A DNA stretch of 64,000 bases from Bacteroidales bacterium (GTDB lineage Bacteria > Bacteroidota > Bacteroidia > Bacteroidales > ML635J-15), in NCBI GenBank assembly GCA_003249955.1, contig QKHS01000041.1, positions 124,001 to 188,000 of the forward strand, in the 5' to 3' direction. Numbering within the stretch: position 1 is the stretch's first letter; the number at the start of each line of letters is the position of its first letter. Below, in pieces: positions 16,294 to 24,891 of the stretch. The translations under genes and the position numbers were made by a program. Below the pieces are notes generated by a model that was not told the origin of the DNA, made no database searches, and saw only the letters and a list, made by a program, of their open reading frames with translations.

Positions 16294-19224
16294 ATGAGAA
16301 AAATTTTATTATTAACAGCTATGGCTGTTTTTCTCTTTTCCGGTGTTTTTGCCCAGAATGGATTCTATCCCGGCAAAAAGAGAAATGTTGGTAAAGTGTC
16401 CAACAAAGAACATTTTGCTCCACAAACCAAATCGGTATCAGTTTTTTCTGAAGATTTTGAAGGTGGTGTTTTACCTTCAGGTTGGTCTAAGGTTGACGGA
16501 GATTGCGGCTGGTTATTTGGTACCGACGGAAGCAGTGCTTATTGGACAGTACCTGCGCATTCAACTTACGCTTATGTAAATGATGATGATTGTAACGGGG
16601 ATATGTCCGATGTTTGGCTGATAACTCCAAGTATTGATTTCTCAAGTGTAACAGGTGCAATTCTCAGTTTTGAATCTGCATGTTATAATGATATCTTTAC
16701 AGTTAAAGCTTCCGTTGATGGAGGTGTAACCTGGACAGATGTTCAAACAATTGCTGAAAATGGTACAGTTTGGACAACCGAACAGGTTTCTTTGGCAGCT
16801 TATAATGGAATGTCTGATGTTAAAATCGCATTTCATTATAATGATAATGCTGATTGGGGATATGGTTGGGCTATTGATGACGTTGAAATATATATCCCTG
16901 AAAATGATGATCTCTCAGCTATTTTAGCTACTCCTGATTTTGCAATTGCAGGAGCAAATCTTTTTCCGACAGTAACTATTAAAAACCTGGGACAAAATAC
17001 GGCAACCGATTTCTCAATACAGGTTGTTATTAATGATGGTTCTTCTGATGTTTATACATCTACTAAAGTTATTACAGGAGCAAGTATTGCTTCAATGGCT
17101 CAGGAAGTTTACACAATGGATGATGAGTGGACAGGAATTATTGAAGGAGAATACACTATAACTGCAACAGCTATACTTACTGGCGATGCAGATGCTACAA
17201 ATGATGTGTTTACAAATACTTTTAGCGCATATGCCGGTATTGAAGGCTTCGCGGCAACTACAAGTGTATCAGGAATTTACTATCTTGGTACTCCACAGTT
17301 CTTTACTACTAACTCTTTAGGTGTTGCTGTTTATGGCGGTTGCAAAGTTGGTAATAATTTTTATGCTATTGATAACAATACTTCCAGTCTTGGTTATTTT
17401 AATGAAACAATGGACACATGGACTGTAGTTGGACCGCACAATGTTGCTGATCAGTCATTTGTTATTTCTATGGCTTATGATGCAGTTAATGATAAATTGT
17501 ACACATTGGGATTAAGCGGTACTTATCCTGATTTTGCAATTGCATTAATTGAATTGGATTACACTACAGGAGCAGGTACTATTGTTGCAACTTCCCCGCA
17601 AACAGGCACATTATTGGCAATAGCTGCTTCTAACAGCGGAGAACTATATGGCGTTATGCATTCTGAAACAGGAAACGGAACATTTTATAGTATAAATCCT
17701 ACAACTGCTGCTTTAACCTCAATAGGTGATATGGGAAGTGTTGTTTCTTCTTATTTTCAGTCAATGACTTTTGATGCTTCTACTGGAATTTGTTATTTTC
17801 AGGCATATGATGATGAGGGGGGAATGAACGGTACTTATTCAATTGATTTGACAACGGGTGCTCCTACCTTATTTGGTGTTCCGGCTGTATCTCAGATTAC
17901 TGCTGTTTCAATAAATACTGAGGCTATCGGTCCTTTGGCAATTGCAAAAACTCCGGTACCTAATGCTGTTGATGTTGCAATAGATGCTACAGTATCTGTT
18001 ACTTTTGATGTTAATATTTCTGAAACTGATTTTACAGGCATTGTAATATCTCCTGATCCTGGTAATGTTGCTGCAAGTATTGTTGATAATGTTTTGACAA
18101 TTGCTCATGACAATTTTGCATATAATACAATGTTTACAGTTACTGTTCCTGCAGGATCTGTAAATGATGGAACAGATAATCTTATGAACAATGTTGTATG
18201 GTCATTTACAACAATGCTTGATCCTATGGCATGTAATGATCCTTCAGACATTATAGTTTCTGATATTACAATAACCGGAGCTACTGTAGCATGGACAGAA
18301 AATGGTGCAGGAACTGAATGGACAGTACTTTATGGCCCTGCTGGTTTTGATCCTGAGACCGAAGGCACACAGGTAAATGTTACTGTAAATCCGACGACAA
18401 TTTTATCAGACTTAACTGCTAATACTGAGTATGAAGTTTATGTTCAGGCAATTTGTGGTGCAGAAGTAAGCGGTTGGGCTGGTCCTGTTACCTTTACTAC
18501 TTTATATGATTGCAGTACTGTAGTTGGCCTTGACGAAGGATTTGAAACACAAGTGGCTCCTGTATGCTGGGATAATTATCAGGCTGGTGCCGGAACAAAA
18601 GTATGGGCTCAGGAAACAACAGTTTTTAATAACGGAGCAGCTTGTGCTGCGGCTTATTACGAATCTTCCGCTGGTACTAACGAACAATGGCTTGTAACTC
18701 ATGAGGTAAATGTTCCTGCAAGTTACAGATTATCTTTCTATGTAAGAGATCATTACACAACTGATTATCTTTCGACTTTGACAGTAAAAGTATCAACAGA
18801 TGGTGGTTCTACATACACAGATTTATTGACTTTAGCTGAAACAGATGTTACAAACGCTGAATTTACAGCTTTTAACATAGATTTAACTGCTTATGAAGGA
18901 CAGAATGTTAAATTTGCATTTGTTATGACTGATGATGATGGTGATAACTGGTATTTGGATGATGTTCTGTTAAGTTTTTATAATGGCATAGAAAATAATT
19001 CAGATAATAGCATCAGTATTTATCCAAATCCTTCAAACGGTTTTGTAAATATTGCTGTTACTGAAAACTCTGTAGTTTCTGTAGTTGATGTTGCAGGTAG
19101 AACAGTTGCAACTTACAACGTAAATGCTAACGAAGAAGTAAACTTTACACAATCTGCAGGTATGTATATTGTTAAAGTTGAATCTAACGGCAAAGTTTCT
19201 ACACACAAACTGGTTATTGAATAA
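16294..19224 (+). CDS. T9SS-sorted secreted protein with choice-of-anchor J, Big_5 and FN3 domains
   Basis: A 976-residue secreted protein. Signal peptide ends GVFAQ. Domains in order: a choice-of-anchor-J/cleaved-adhesin jelly roll (about 50-195, FSEDFEGGVLPSGWS...WAIDDVEIY), a CARDB-like segment (about 205-310), a propeller-like region (about 320-550), a Big_5 Ig-like domain (about 552-645, ending NNVVWSFTT), a fibronectin III domain (about 648-740), a second choice-of-anchor-J domain (about 745-890) and a type A T9SS sorting domain (ISIYPNPSNGFVNI...GMYIVKVES...KLVIE). It should cross the outer membrane through T9SS and be attached or released. No catalytic motif is visible; adhesion or carbohydrate/protein binding is inferred. 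Monocistronic between its own promoter and terminator. Confidence 0.9.
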   Translation: MRKILLLTAMAVFLFSGVFAQNGFYPGKKRNVGKVSNKEHFAPQTKSVSVFSEDFEGGVLPSGWSKVDGDCGWLFGTDGSSAYWTVPAHSTYAYVNDDDCNGDMSDVWLITPSIDFSSVTGAILSFESACYNDIFTVKASVDGGVTWTDVQTIAENGTVWTTEQVSLAAYNGMSDVKIAFHYNDNADWGYGWAIDDVEIYIPENDDLSAILATPDFAIAGANLFPTVTIKNLGQNTATDFSIQVVINDGSSDVYTSTKVITGASIASMAQEVYTMDDEWTGIIEGEYTITATAILTGDADATNDVFTNTFSAYAGIEGFAATTSVSGIYYLGTPQFFTTNSLGVAVYGGCKVGNNFYAIDNNTSSLGYFNETMDTWTVVGPHNVADQSFVISMAYDAVNDKLYTLGLSGTYPDFAIALIELDYTTGAGTIVATSPQTGTLLAIAASNSGELYGVMHSETGNGTFYSINPTTAALTSIGDMGSVVSSYFQSMTFDASTGICYFQAYDDEGGMNGTYSIDLTTGAPTLFGVPAVSQITAVSINTEAIGPLAIAKTPVPNAVDVAIDATVSVTFDVNISETDFTGIVISPDPGNVAASIVDNVLTIAHDNFAYNTMFTVTVPAGSVNDGTDNLMNNVVWSFTTMLDPMACNDPSDIIVSDITITGATVAWTENGAGTEWTVLYGPAGFDPETEGTQVNVTVNPTTILSDLTANTEYEVYVQAICGAEVSGWAGPVTFTTLYDCSTVVGLDEGFETQVAPVCWDNYQAGAGTKVWAQETTVFNNGAACAAAYYESSAGTNEQWLVTHEVNVPASYRLSFYVRDHYTTDYLSTLTVKVSTDGGSTYTDLLTLAETDVTNAEFTAFNIDLTAYEGQNVKFAFVMTDDDGDNWYLDDVLLSFYNGIENNSDNSISIYPNPSNGFVNIAVTENSVVSVVDVAGRTVATYNVNANEEVNFTQSAGMYIVKVESNGKVSTHKLVIE

Positions 19225-19243
19225 TCAATAAATAATATTTTGG

Positions 19244-19274
19244 AAAGAGAGGTTCTTGTGGCCTCTCTTTTTTT
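19244..19274 (+). terminator. Rho-independent terminator
   Basis: Nine-bp stem aaagagagg/cctctcttt (19244-19252 and 19262-19270) followed by more T residues, 20 bp after the stop codon. Confidence 0.9.
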
Positions 19275-19365
19275 TGCACTTATCTGATTTTATTAACAAA
19301 TTTAATTTTTACTTTTTTATTAACCTGATTTCCTGTAGATTTACAGAGTAAAATAAAATTGATTT

Positions 19366-20727
19366 ATGGAAATAATATTTCTTATTGCCGGGATTTTAAT
19401 AGGTATTATCATTACATGGTTGTATCATAAGTCTAAAAAACAGGATAATTCACAAATAGATTTACTTCAAAATTCTGTAAATAATCTTGAGAAAGAGATA
19501 GCTAAATATGAAGCAGGAAAGAACTATTATGAGGAACAGATAACAGAGTTGAAAACCGAATATTCCTCAATCGTAAATGAAAATAAAGAACTTTTATCAT
19601 CACTTAACGTAGCTGATACCAATTTGCAGAATTTTAAAGAAAAACTCGAAACACAAAAGCAGGAAACAGAGGAGCTTCAAAAGAAATTGGTTCTTGAGTT
19701 CGAGAATCTTGCAAATCGTGTTTTAGATGATAAATCGAAAACATTTAGCGAGTTTAACAAAAAACAGATAGATGCGATATTAAATCCTTTTAATGAAAAT
19801 CTGAAAGAATTTAAAGCTACAGTAAAAGAAACATATGAAAAAGGATTAAAAGAACGCTCAGAACTTGGTGCTGAACTGAAAAATATTCAGGAACTAAATT
19901 TAAAACTCAGTGAAGAAGCGTCAAATCTTACTAAAGCATTAAAAGGTGATTCTCAAAAACAGGGAAGATGGGGAGAGATGATTCTGGAGAAAATCCTTGA
20001 ATCTTCAGGTCTGGAAAAAGGCAAGCAATATAAAACCCAGGATTCGTTTAGTGTTGAAGATGGCCGTAGGTTAAGACCTGATGCGGTAATCTATTTGCCT
20101 GAGGGAAAACATATTATTATTGACTCAAAGGTGTCTCTTGTTGCTTACGAGAAACTTGTTAATGCAGATAATGAAGAAGATCGGAAAAAATTTACAAAGG
20201 AACATATTCTGTCAGTCAGGAATCATATTAAGGAGCTTGCAGATAAAGATTATGTAGCAAAGCTTGGGCTTGATACTCCTGAATATTTGTTGATGTTTAT
20301 TCCGGTAGAAGCATCTTTGGCTGTAGCTGTTTCAAACGATAATTTCATTTTTAATGAAGCATGGGACAAGAGAATTGTAATTGTAAGCCCTTCCACATTA
20401 ATAGCAACTTTGATGACTGTAAACGCCATTTGGAAGCAGACCAATCAAACTCAGAATGCATTGTTAATTGCAGACAGAGGAGGCAAGCTATACGAAAAGT
20501 TTGTAGGATTTGTTGAAGATATGAACAAAATAGGCATGGCAATAGATAAAGCAGGAAAAGAATATAATTCAGCAATGTCGAAATTGAGCACAGGTGCCGG
20601 TAATCTGGTAAAACAAACAGAAGAATTGAAAAAGTTAGGTGCAAAAACTACAAAAGCACTATCTAAAGAAATACTTATGGAAGCTGATTATGACTCTGAA
20701 GATTTACTTCCTGAGACGACTGATTGA
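19366..20727 (+). CDS. rmuC: RmuC family DNA recombination protein
   Basis: A 453-residue protein with an N-terminal membrane anchor (about 3-20), a long coiled coil (about 25-190) and the RmuC domain (about 200-400) with KGDSQKQGRWGEMILEKILESSGL, VIYLPEGKHIIIDSKVSLVAYE, DTPEYLLMFIPVEASLA and WDKRIVIVSPSTLIATL. RmuC has a PD-(D/E)xK-like nuclease-type fold and limits inversions between short inverted repeats in E. coli. The length fits the family. The last 24 bp overlap the 3' end of the convergent DUF4293 gene. Confidence 0.93.
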   Translation: MEIIFLIAGILIGIIITWLYHKSKKQDNSQIDLLQNSVNNLEKEIAKYEAGKNYYEEQITELKTEYSSIVNENKELLSSLNVADTNLQNFKEKLETQKQETEELQKKLVLEFENLANRVLDDKSKTFSEFNKKQIDAILNPFNENLKEFKATVKETYEKGLKERSELGAELKNIQELNLKLSEEASNLTKALKGDSQKQGRWGEMILEKILESSGLEKGKQYKTQDSFSVEDGRRLRPDAVIYLPEGKHIIIDSKVSLVAYEKLVNADNEEDRKKFTKEHILSVRNHIKELADKDYVAKLGLDTPEYLLMFIPVEASLAVAVSNDNFIFNEAWDKRIVIVSPSTLIATLMTVNAIWKQTNQTQNALLIADRGGKLYEKFVGFVEDMNKIGMAIDKAGKEYNSAMSKLSTGAGNLVKQTEELKKLGAKTTKALSKEILMEADYDSEDLLPETTD

Positions 20728-21168
20728 TCTTACCAAAGCTTCGTCTTTTGCAATCTGACGGATAGCGAGAAATGTTAGTATTGCTGCTACTGCCGGAAGT
20801 ACAATTAATATTCCCGTCTGATAATCGATTCCGAATTCTTTTGACGCATTGGATAAATAATAAAACATTATTCCTATACTACCAAGTTGTAACACTGCAT
20901 TGAAGACATTCATCCTTATTTGCAACATCCTGTGCTTATAAAGGAATATGCTCGACAAAGTAATAATGTTTATCAGCGAAATCATTATCAGTAAAGGCAG
21001 TAGAGAATAAAAAACAGTCTGTCCGTTTTTTATATATTCCAAGCCGGTTATTTTCATTTCAATACTACTGCTGTCTGCCAATATAATTTCTCCGAATGGC
21101 AATGCATAAAAGAGCCCGGTACATACCAGCGCCAACACTAAAAATAAAGATTGAATTCTTTGTAACAT
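20704..21168 (-). CDS. DUF4293 family membrane protein
   Basis: A 154-residue protein with four membrane helices, starting with the family pattern MLQRIQSLFLVLALV and ending in a basic tail. DUF4293 proteins are restricted to Bacteroidota and have no known function. Its 3' end overlaps the convergent rmuC gene by 24 bp, so no terminator can separate the two transcripts. A -7 element lies 14 bp upstream. Confidence 0.88.
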   Translation of the reverse strand: MLQRIQSLFLVLALVCTGLFYALPFGEIILADSSSIEMKITGLEYIKNGQTVFYSLLPLLIMISLINIITLSSIFLYKHRMLQIRMNVFNAVLQLGSIGIMFYYLSNASKEFGIDYQTGILIVLPAVAAILTFLAIRQIAKDEALVRSISRLRK

Positions 21169-21181
21169 ATCAGTTTTTTTG

Positions 21182-21189
21182 CAAAAATA
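21182..21189 (-). promoter_or_regulatory. Promoter -7 element of the DUF4293 gene
   Basis: Reads TATTTTTG on the minus strand, an exact TAnnTTTG match 13 bp before the ATG; no canonical -33. Confidence 0.4.
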
Positions 21190-21241
21190 CTACAAAAAAT
21201 CAAATTCTGTACACTGTGCTTTCTAATGTGACAATAATAAT

Positions 21242-21249
21242 TAACTTTG
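21242..21249 (+). promoter_or_regulatory. Promoter -7 element of moxR
   Basis: TAACTTTG is an exact match 33 bp before the ATG at 21283. A TTTC at 21220-21223, 18 bp upstream, is an approximate -33. Confidence 0.5.
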
Positions 21250-21282
21250 TTCGTTGGAAAAAAAGAATAAGAATAATTGAAA

Positions 21283-22254
21283 ATGGCTATTTATAAAGAT
21301 AATGTTGAGGCGGTAGAAGCCTTGCGTAGCAAGTATTCGGAGTTGGTCGCAGAGATAAATAAGAAAATCTACGGGCAGGATCAGGTTGTGAAAGAAGTTA
21401 TTATTTCGATTTTTAGTCGCGGGCATTGCCTGCTTATCGGAGTGCCCGGGCTGGCAAAGACTCTTTTGGTTAATACAATAGCCGAGGTTTTGGGACTTAA
21501 GAATAAAAGAATTCAGTTTACACCGGATTTAATGCCGTCCGATATAATAGGTACTGAAATTCTGGGAGAGGACAGACAATTTAAATTTGTCAGAGGACCG
21601 ATATTTGCAAATTTTATTCTTGCTGATGAGATAAACCGTACACCTCCAAAAACACAGGCAGCCTTGTTGGAAGCGATGCAGGAAAGATCTGTAACTGCTG
21701 CCGGAAAAGAATATAAACTTGACGAACCTTTCTTTGTAATGGCTACTCAGAATCCGATAGAGCAGGAGGGAACATATCCTTTGCCTGAGGCTCAGTTGGA
21801 CAGGTTTATGTTTAATATAATTGTTGATTATCCTGATTATAAAGACGAGTTGGTTGTTGTTAAAAATACAACAATAGACAAAGAGTACGATTTAAAGCAG
21901 GTACTGTCTGCTGAAGAAATTGTGTTTTTTCAGGGGCTGATAAGAAAAATTCCGATAAATGATAATGTGTTGGAATATGCTGTTAAACTTGTGAACAGAA
22001 CCAGGCCTGGTTCTGAGTTTGCTCCTGAAATCACAAAAAAATACTTGCAATGGGGCGCAGGACCAAGAGCTTCACAGTATCTAGTTATCGGGGCAAAAAC
22101 ACATGCTGTGTTAGCCGGTAAGTTTTCTCCTGATATTGAAGATGTAAAAGCTGTTGCCAAAATTATTCTTCGTCATCGTATTATTAAGAATTACAAGGCA
22201 GAAGCAGATGGAATAAGTTTGGATAACATTATTGACGAATTACTGAAAATATAA
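21283..22254 (+). CDS. MoxR family AAA+ ATPase
   Basis: The ATG at 21283 gives 323 residues. Motifs: Walker A GVPGLAKTLLV, FTPDLMPSDIIG, Walker B FILADEINRTPPKTQAALLEAMQE, sensor 1 FVMATQNPIEQEGTYPLPEAQLDRF, and an AAA_lid_2 C-terminus. These chaperone-like ATPases usually work with a VWA-domain partner (DUF58, BatA/BatB). Here no such partner is adjacent; the stop codon is followed at once by the OstA-like gene. The isolated position suggests that the usual moxR-bat operon has been split in this genome. Confidence 0.93.
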   Translation: MAIYKDNVEAVEALRSKYSELVAEINKKIYGQDQVVKEVIISIFSRGHCLLIGVPGLAKTLLVNTIAEVLGLKNKRIQFTPDLMPSDIIGTEILGEDRQFKFVRGPIFANFILADEINRTPPKTQAALLEAMQERSVTAAGKEYKLDEPFFVMATQNPIEQEGTYPLPEAQLDRFMFNIIVDYPDYKDELVVVKNTTIDKEYDLKQVLSAEEIVFFQGLIRKIPINDNVLEYAVKLVNRTRPGSEFAPEITKKYLQWGAGPRASQYLVIGAKTHAVLAGKFSPDIEDVKAVAKIILRHRIIKNYKAEADGISLDNIIDELLKI

Positions 22255-23796
22255 ATGAAATCTTTTTCTGTAAAGATATTTTTACTCTTACTTTTCTGGG
22301 TACTGGCTTCGCATACTGTAAAAGCACAGAATGAGAATGAGGAAGAACCCAAAAAGGTGGAGATTTTGCATGCTAACAGCCTTGAATATGACGAATCTAC
22401 TGGTGTGATAGCAAAAAGACTTCTTGGTAAAGTCGTTTTTAAGCACGAAGAAGCTTATATGTTTTGTGATTCTGCATGGTTTTTCGATGATTCCAATACA
22501 ATACAGGCATATAATAACGTCAGAATTAAGCAGGGAGACACTATTTTGCTTGTAGGTAAATACCTTGAGTATGACGGGAACAGCAAAATTGCAAAAATGA
22601 GGGATTCTGTAGTATTAAAACACAACAAATCATTTCTGATTACAGACTCTCTTGACTATGACAGAAATAAAGATATGGCCTATTATTTTGAAGGAGGTAA
22701 AATATACGATGGTGACAATCGTCTTACAAGCAGGAGAGGCTATTATTACACTAAACTTAAAGATTATTATGCTGTTGATACTGTCGTCCTCAGAAATCCT
22801 CAATACAATATTTATTCTGATACACTGAGATATAATACAGAGTCAGCTATTTCTTTTTTTTACGGTCCGACACAAATAGTTTCTGATTCAAATTACATTT
22901 ATTGTGAAAACGGTTATTACAATACTCAGACAGATCAGGCAGGTTTTTCAGAAAATGCATGGCTAAGGTCTGGATCTAATTATCTTAAAGGAGATAGTCT
23001 TTATTATGACAGGAGAATAAGATATGGCGAGGCTTTTAAAAACGTATCTGTAATTGATACTGTAGAGAACCTGAATGCTTACGGCGATTACGGATATTAT
23101 TATGAGAACCCGCGTAATGCAATGCTTACAGAAAAAACTCTCGTTGTTTATGTTACAGACGGGGATAGCATATTTCTTCATTCCGATACGGTGTTTATTT
23201 CGGTTGATACCCTTGATAATAAGCTTATCAGAGCTTTTCATAAAGTGCAGGTTTTTAAATCGGATGTCCAGGCCAGATGCGATTCTCTTGTTTTCTTTTC
23301 AATGGATTCTGTTGCACATATGTTTTATAGCCCGATTATTTGGTCTGATAGAAATCAGATCACTGCAGATCATATAGAAGTTCATTTTTTGGATAAGAAT
23401 CCTGATAAGTTTTTTCTGAATGGAAATGCCTTTACTGTTGAACAATACGATTCTGTACATTATAATCAGATGAAAAGCAGAAAGATATCAGGATATGTAA
23501 GAGATAAAAAGATTTATAAAGTAGATTTAAATAATGATTGTCAAACAGTATATTTTGTAGTTGACGAAGATGTAAACCAGATTGTGGCCCTTAATAAAGT
23601 TGTCAGTACAAATATGACAATCTATTTTAAAGATGATAAAATTGAAAAAATCTGGTTCTACGAGAAACCTGACGGAGAAACTATCCCGATAGAACAAGTA
23701 AAGAATGAGCAGACTTTGCTCAAAGATTTTAAATGGTTTGATAAGTATCGCCCTAAAAATAAAGATGATATTTTTATCTGGAGAGATATTGAATAG
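22255..23796 (+). CDS. OstA/LptA-like lipopolysaccharide transport protein
   Basis: A 513-residue exported protein (signal peptide ending TVKAQ) rich in repeated short beta strands with the OstA signatures HANSLEYDESTGVIAKRLLGKVVFKHEEAYMFCDSAWFF and YLEYDGNSKIAKMRDSVVL. The periplasmic OstA_2 fold forms a beta jelly-roll bridge for LPS moving to the outer membrane. It is longer than E. coli LptA, as usual in Bacteroidota, and lacks the LptD barrel. The ATG begins directly after the moxR stop codon, so the two are translationally coupled. Confidence 0.87.
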   Translation: MKSFSVKIFLLLLFWVLASHTVKAQNENEEEPKKVEILHANSLEYDESTGVIAKRLLGKVVFKHEEAYMFCDSAWFFDDSNTIQAYNNVRIKQGDTILLVGKYLEYDGNSKIAKMRDSVVLKHNKSFLITDSLDYDRNKDMAYYFEGGKIYDGDNRLTSRRGYYYTKLKDYYAVDTVVLRNPQYNIYSDTLRYNTESAISFFYGPTQIVSDSNYIYCENGYYNTQTDQAGFSENAWLRSGSNYLKGDSLYYDRRIRYGEAFKNVSVIDTVENLNAYGDYGYYYENPRNAMLTEKTLVVYVTDGDSIFLHSDTVFISVDTLDNKLIRAFHKVQVFKSDVQARCDSLVFFSMDSVAHMFYSPIIWSDRNQITADHIEVHFLDKNPDKFFLNGNAFTVEQYDSVHYNQMKSRKISGYVRDKKIYKVDLNNDCQTVYFVVDEDVNQIVALNKVVSTNMTIYFKDDKIEKIWFYEKPDGETIPIEQVKNEQTLLKDFKWFDKYRPKNKDDIFIWRDIE

Positions 23797-23851
23797 ATAT
23801 TTAAAGGAAAAGGTGCTTTTTTACATATGATTTTTATTATTTTATCTTAAA

Positions 23852-23882
23852 TTGATTTTAAATTGATTTTTTTGTATTTTTA
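23852..23882 (+). promoter_or_regulatory. Probable promoter (TTG-20-TATTTTTA) with direct repeat
   Basis: TTG at 23852-23854 and TATTTTTA at 23875-23882 are 20 bp apart; the -7 differs from consensus only at its last base. An 11-bp direct repeat (ttaaattgatt, twice) covers the -33 side. It precedes the ATG at 23901. Confidence 0.45.
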
Positions 23883-23900
23883 TGAAAAATTCACAAAATC

Positions 23901-24389
23901 ATGGAAAGAAAACTGTTGGTCGGAGTATTGGGGAACCCCGGTTCCGGTAAGTCAAAAACATGGGATGAACTGTTTGGGCATAAAGTTCATACAGGGAAGA
24001 AAATGCGGACACTTGAATTAAACGGAGTGAAAATTCCTGTCTTTTTGATTAATGAATCACCTTTGGAAAGGCGCACAAAACTGGAATATATACTGCCTGA
24101 CAATGATCCTCAGATTGTTATCAGTTCATTTCTTTATCATAAAGATGTAAAAAGTAACTTCGATTTTTTTGTTAAACATGGTTACGAAATTTATGTTCAA
24201 TGGTTAAATCCGGGGTTCTCAGATGTAAATGACAAAGCATTGTTTTATAGTGACGGGATAATTAACTACCTTATGGCATGTGGGGCAACAGTTTCTGTTA
24301 AAAATGGTAAACATATGCCTGAATTGAGAGTAGGAGAGCTTAAGAACTTTGTTTATGCCTGGTATATTTCTCAGAATAAACTATTGTAG
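23901..24389 (+). CDS. Small P-loop NTPase-like protein, function unknown
   Basis: The 162-residue protein begins with a hydrophobic strand and a Walker A motif, LLVGVLGNPGSGKSKTW (residues 5-21). A short hydrophobic strand IVISSFLYH near residue 75 could include the Walker B position but lacks the usual acidic pair. I do not recognise a family. It is too short for a GTPase with all G motifs; NKxD is not seen. It stands alone between two promoters. Confidence 0.7.
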   Translation: MERKLLVGVLGNPGSGKSKTWDELFGHKVHTGKKMRTLELNGVKIPVFLINESPLERRTKLEYILPDNDPQIVISSFLYHKDVKSNFDFFVKHGYEIYVQWLNPGFSDVNDKALFYSDGIINYLMACGATVSVKNGKHMPELRVGELKNFVYAWYISQNKLL

Positions 24390-24464
24390 GATGTAGCTAT
24401 TACTGTCGAAATCGCGGTTAATGATGTCCGTTTTTACATTTACGTATAAAAAAAGTATTTTTAT

Positions 24465-24495
24465 TTTGTTGTTTAGAAAAAAAGTTATATTTTTG
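24465..24495 (+). promoter_or_regulatory. Consensus Bacteroidota promoter of the TfoX-like gene
   Basis: TTTG at 24465-24468 and TATTTTTG at 24488-24495 with a 19-bp spacer match the Bacteroidota consensus exactly; the ATG follows at 24531. Confidence 0.75.
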
Positions 24496-24530
24496 GATTT
24501 GAGAAATAGTTGAACTTAAATCTTTTTATT

Positions 24531-24791
24531 ATGGCAATTTTAGGTGTGCACAATATTGGTAAAGTATTGGAGTTAAAATTAGAAGCAGTAGGTATTGATA
24601 GTATTGATGAGCTTCGCAAAGTCGGTACAGAAGAGGCTTTTTTGAGATTATTGGCGAACAATAAAAACACAAGCCGTAGTGTTATTTTTTCAATTGAAGG
24701 AGCAATAACCGGAGTGAGATGGCATCATCTTAATGAGCCGAGAAAAGTAGAATTGCGTAAATTTTATGATTCTGTAGTGACACCTCGTTAA
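24531..24791 (+). CDS. TfoX/Sxy C-terminal domain-like helix-hairpin-helix protein
   Basis: The ATG at 24531 follows a consensus promoter and gives 86 residues. The sequence HNIGKVLELKLEAVGIDSIDELRKVGTEEAF, then FSIEGAITGVRWHHL, matches the TfoX C-terminal domain, an HhH-like four-helix fold found alone or fused to TfoX_N. In Proteobacteria the full protein controls competence; stand-alone C-terminal domains in Bacteroidota have no assigned function. The link to competence is not supported here by neighbours. Confidence 0.85.
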   Translation: MAILGVHNIGKVLELKLEAVGIDSIDELRKVGTEEAFLRLLANNKNTSRSVIFSIEGAITGVRWHHLNEPRKVELRKFYDSVVTPR

Positions 24792-24849
24792 AAAACTGAT
24801 AGAGGTAAAAAATCTGACAAATCTCATTGCTTAAGTCTGTTGCAATTTG

Positions 24850-24871
24850 CAATTTTAACTTTTTAAAATTG
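24850..24871. promoter_or_regulatory. Perfect 9-bp inverted repeat upstream of the flavoprotein gene
   Basis: caattttaa (24850-24858) and ttaaaattg (24863-24871) are separated by 4 bp and end 20 bp before the ATG at 24892. The dyad covers TAACTTTT, a one-mismatch -7. It could be an operator or part of an mRNA leader hairpin; the regulator is unknown. Confidence 0.4.
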
Positions 24872-24891
24872 TAAATTCTAACAGATTTTTT

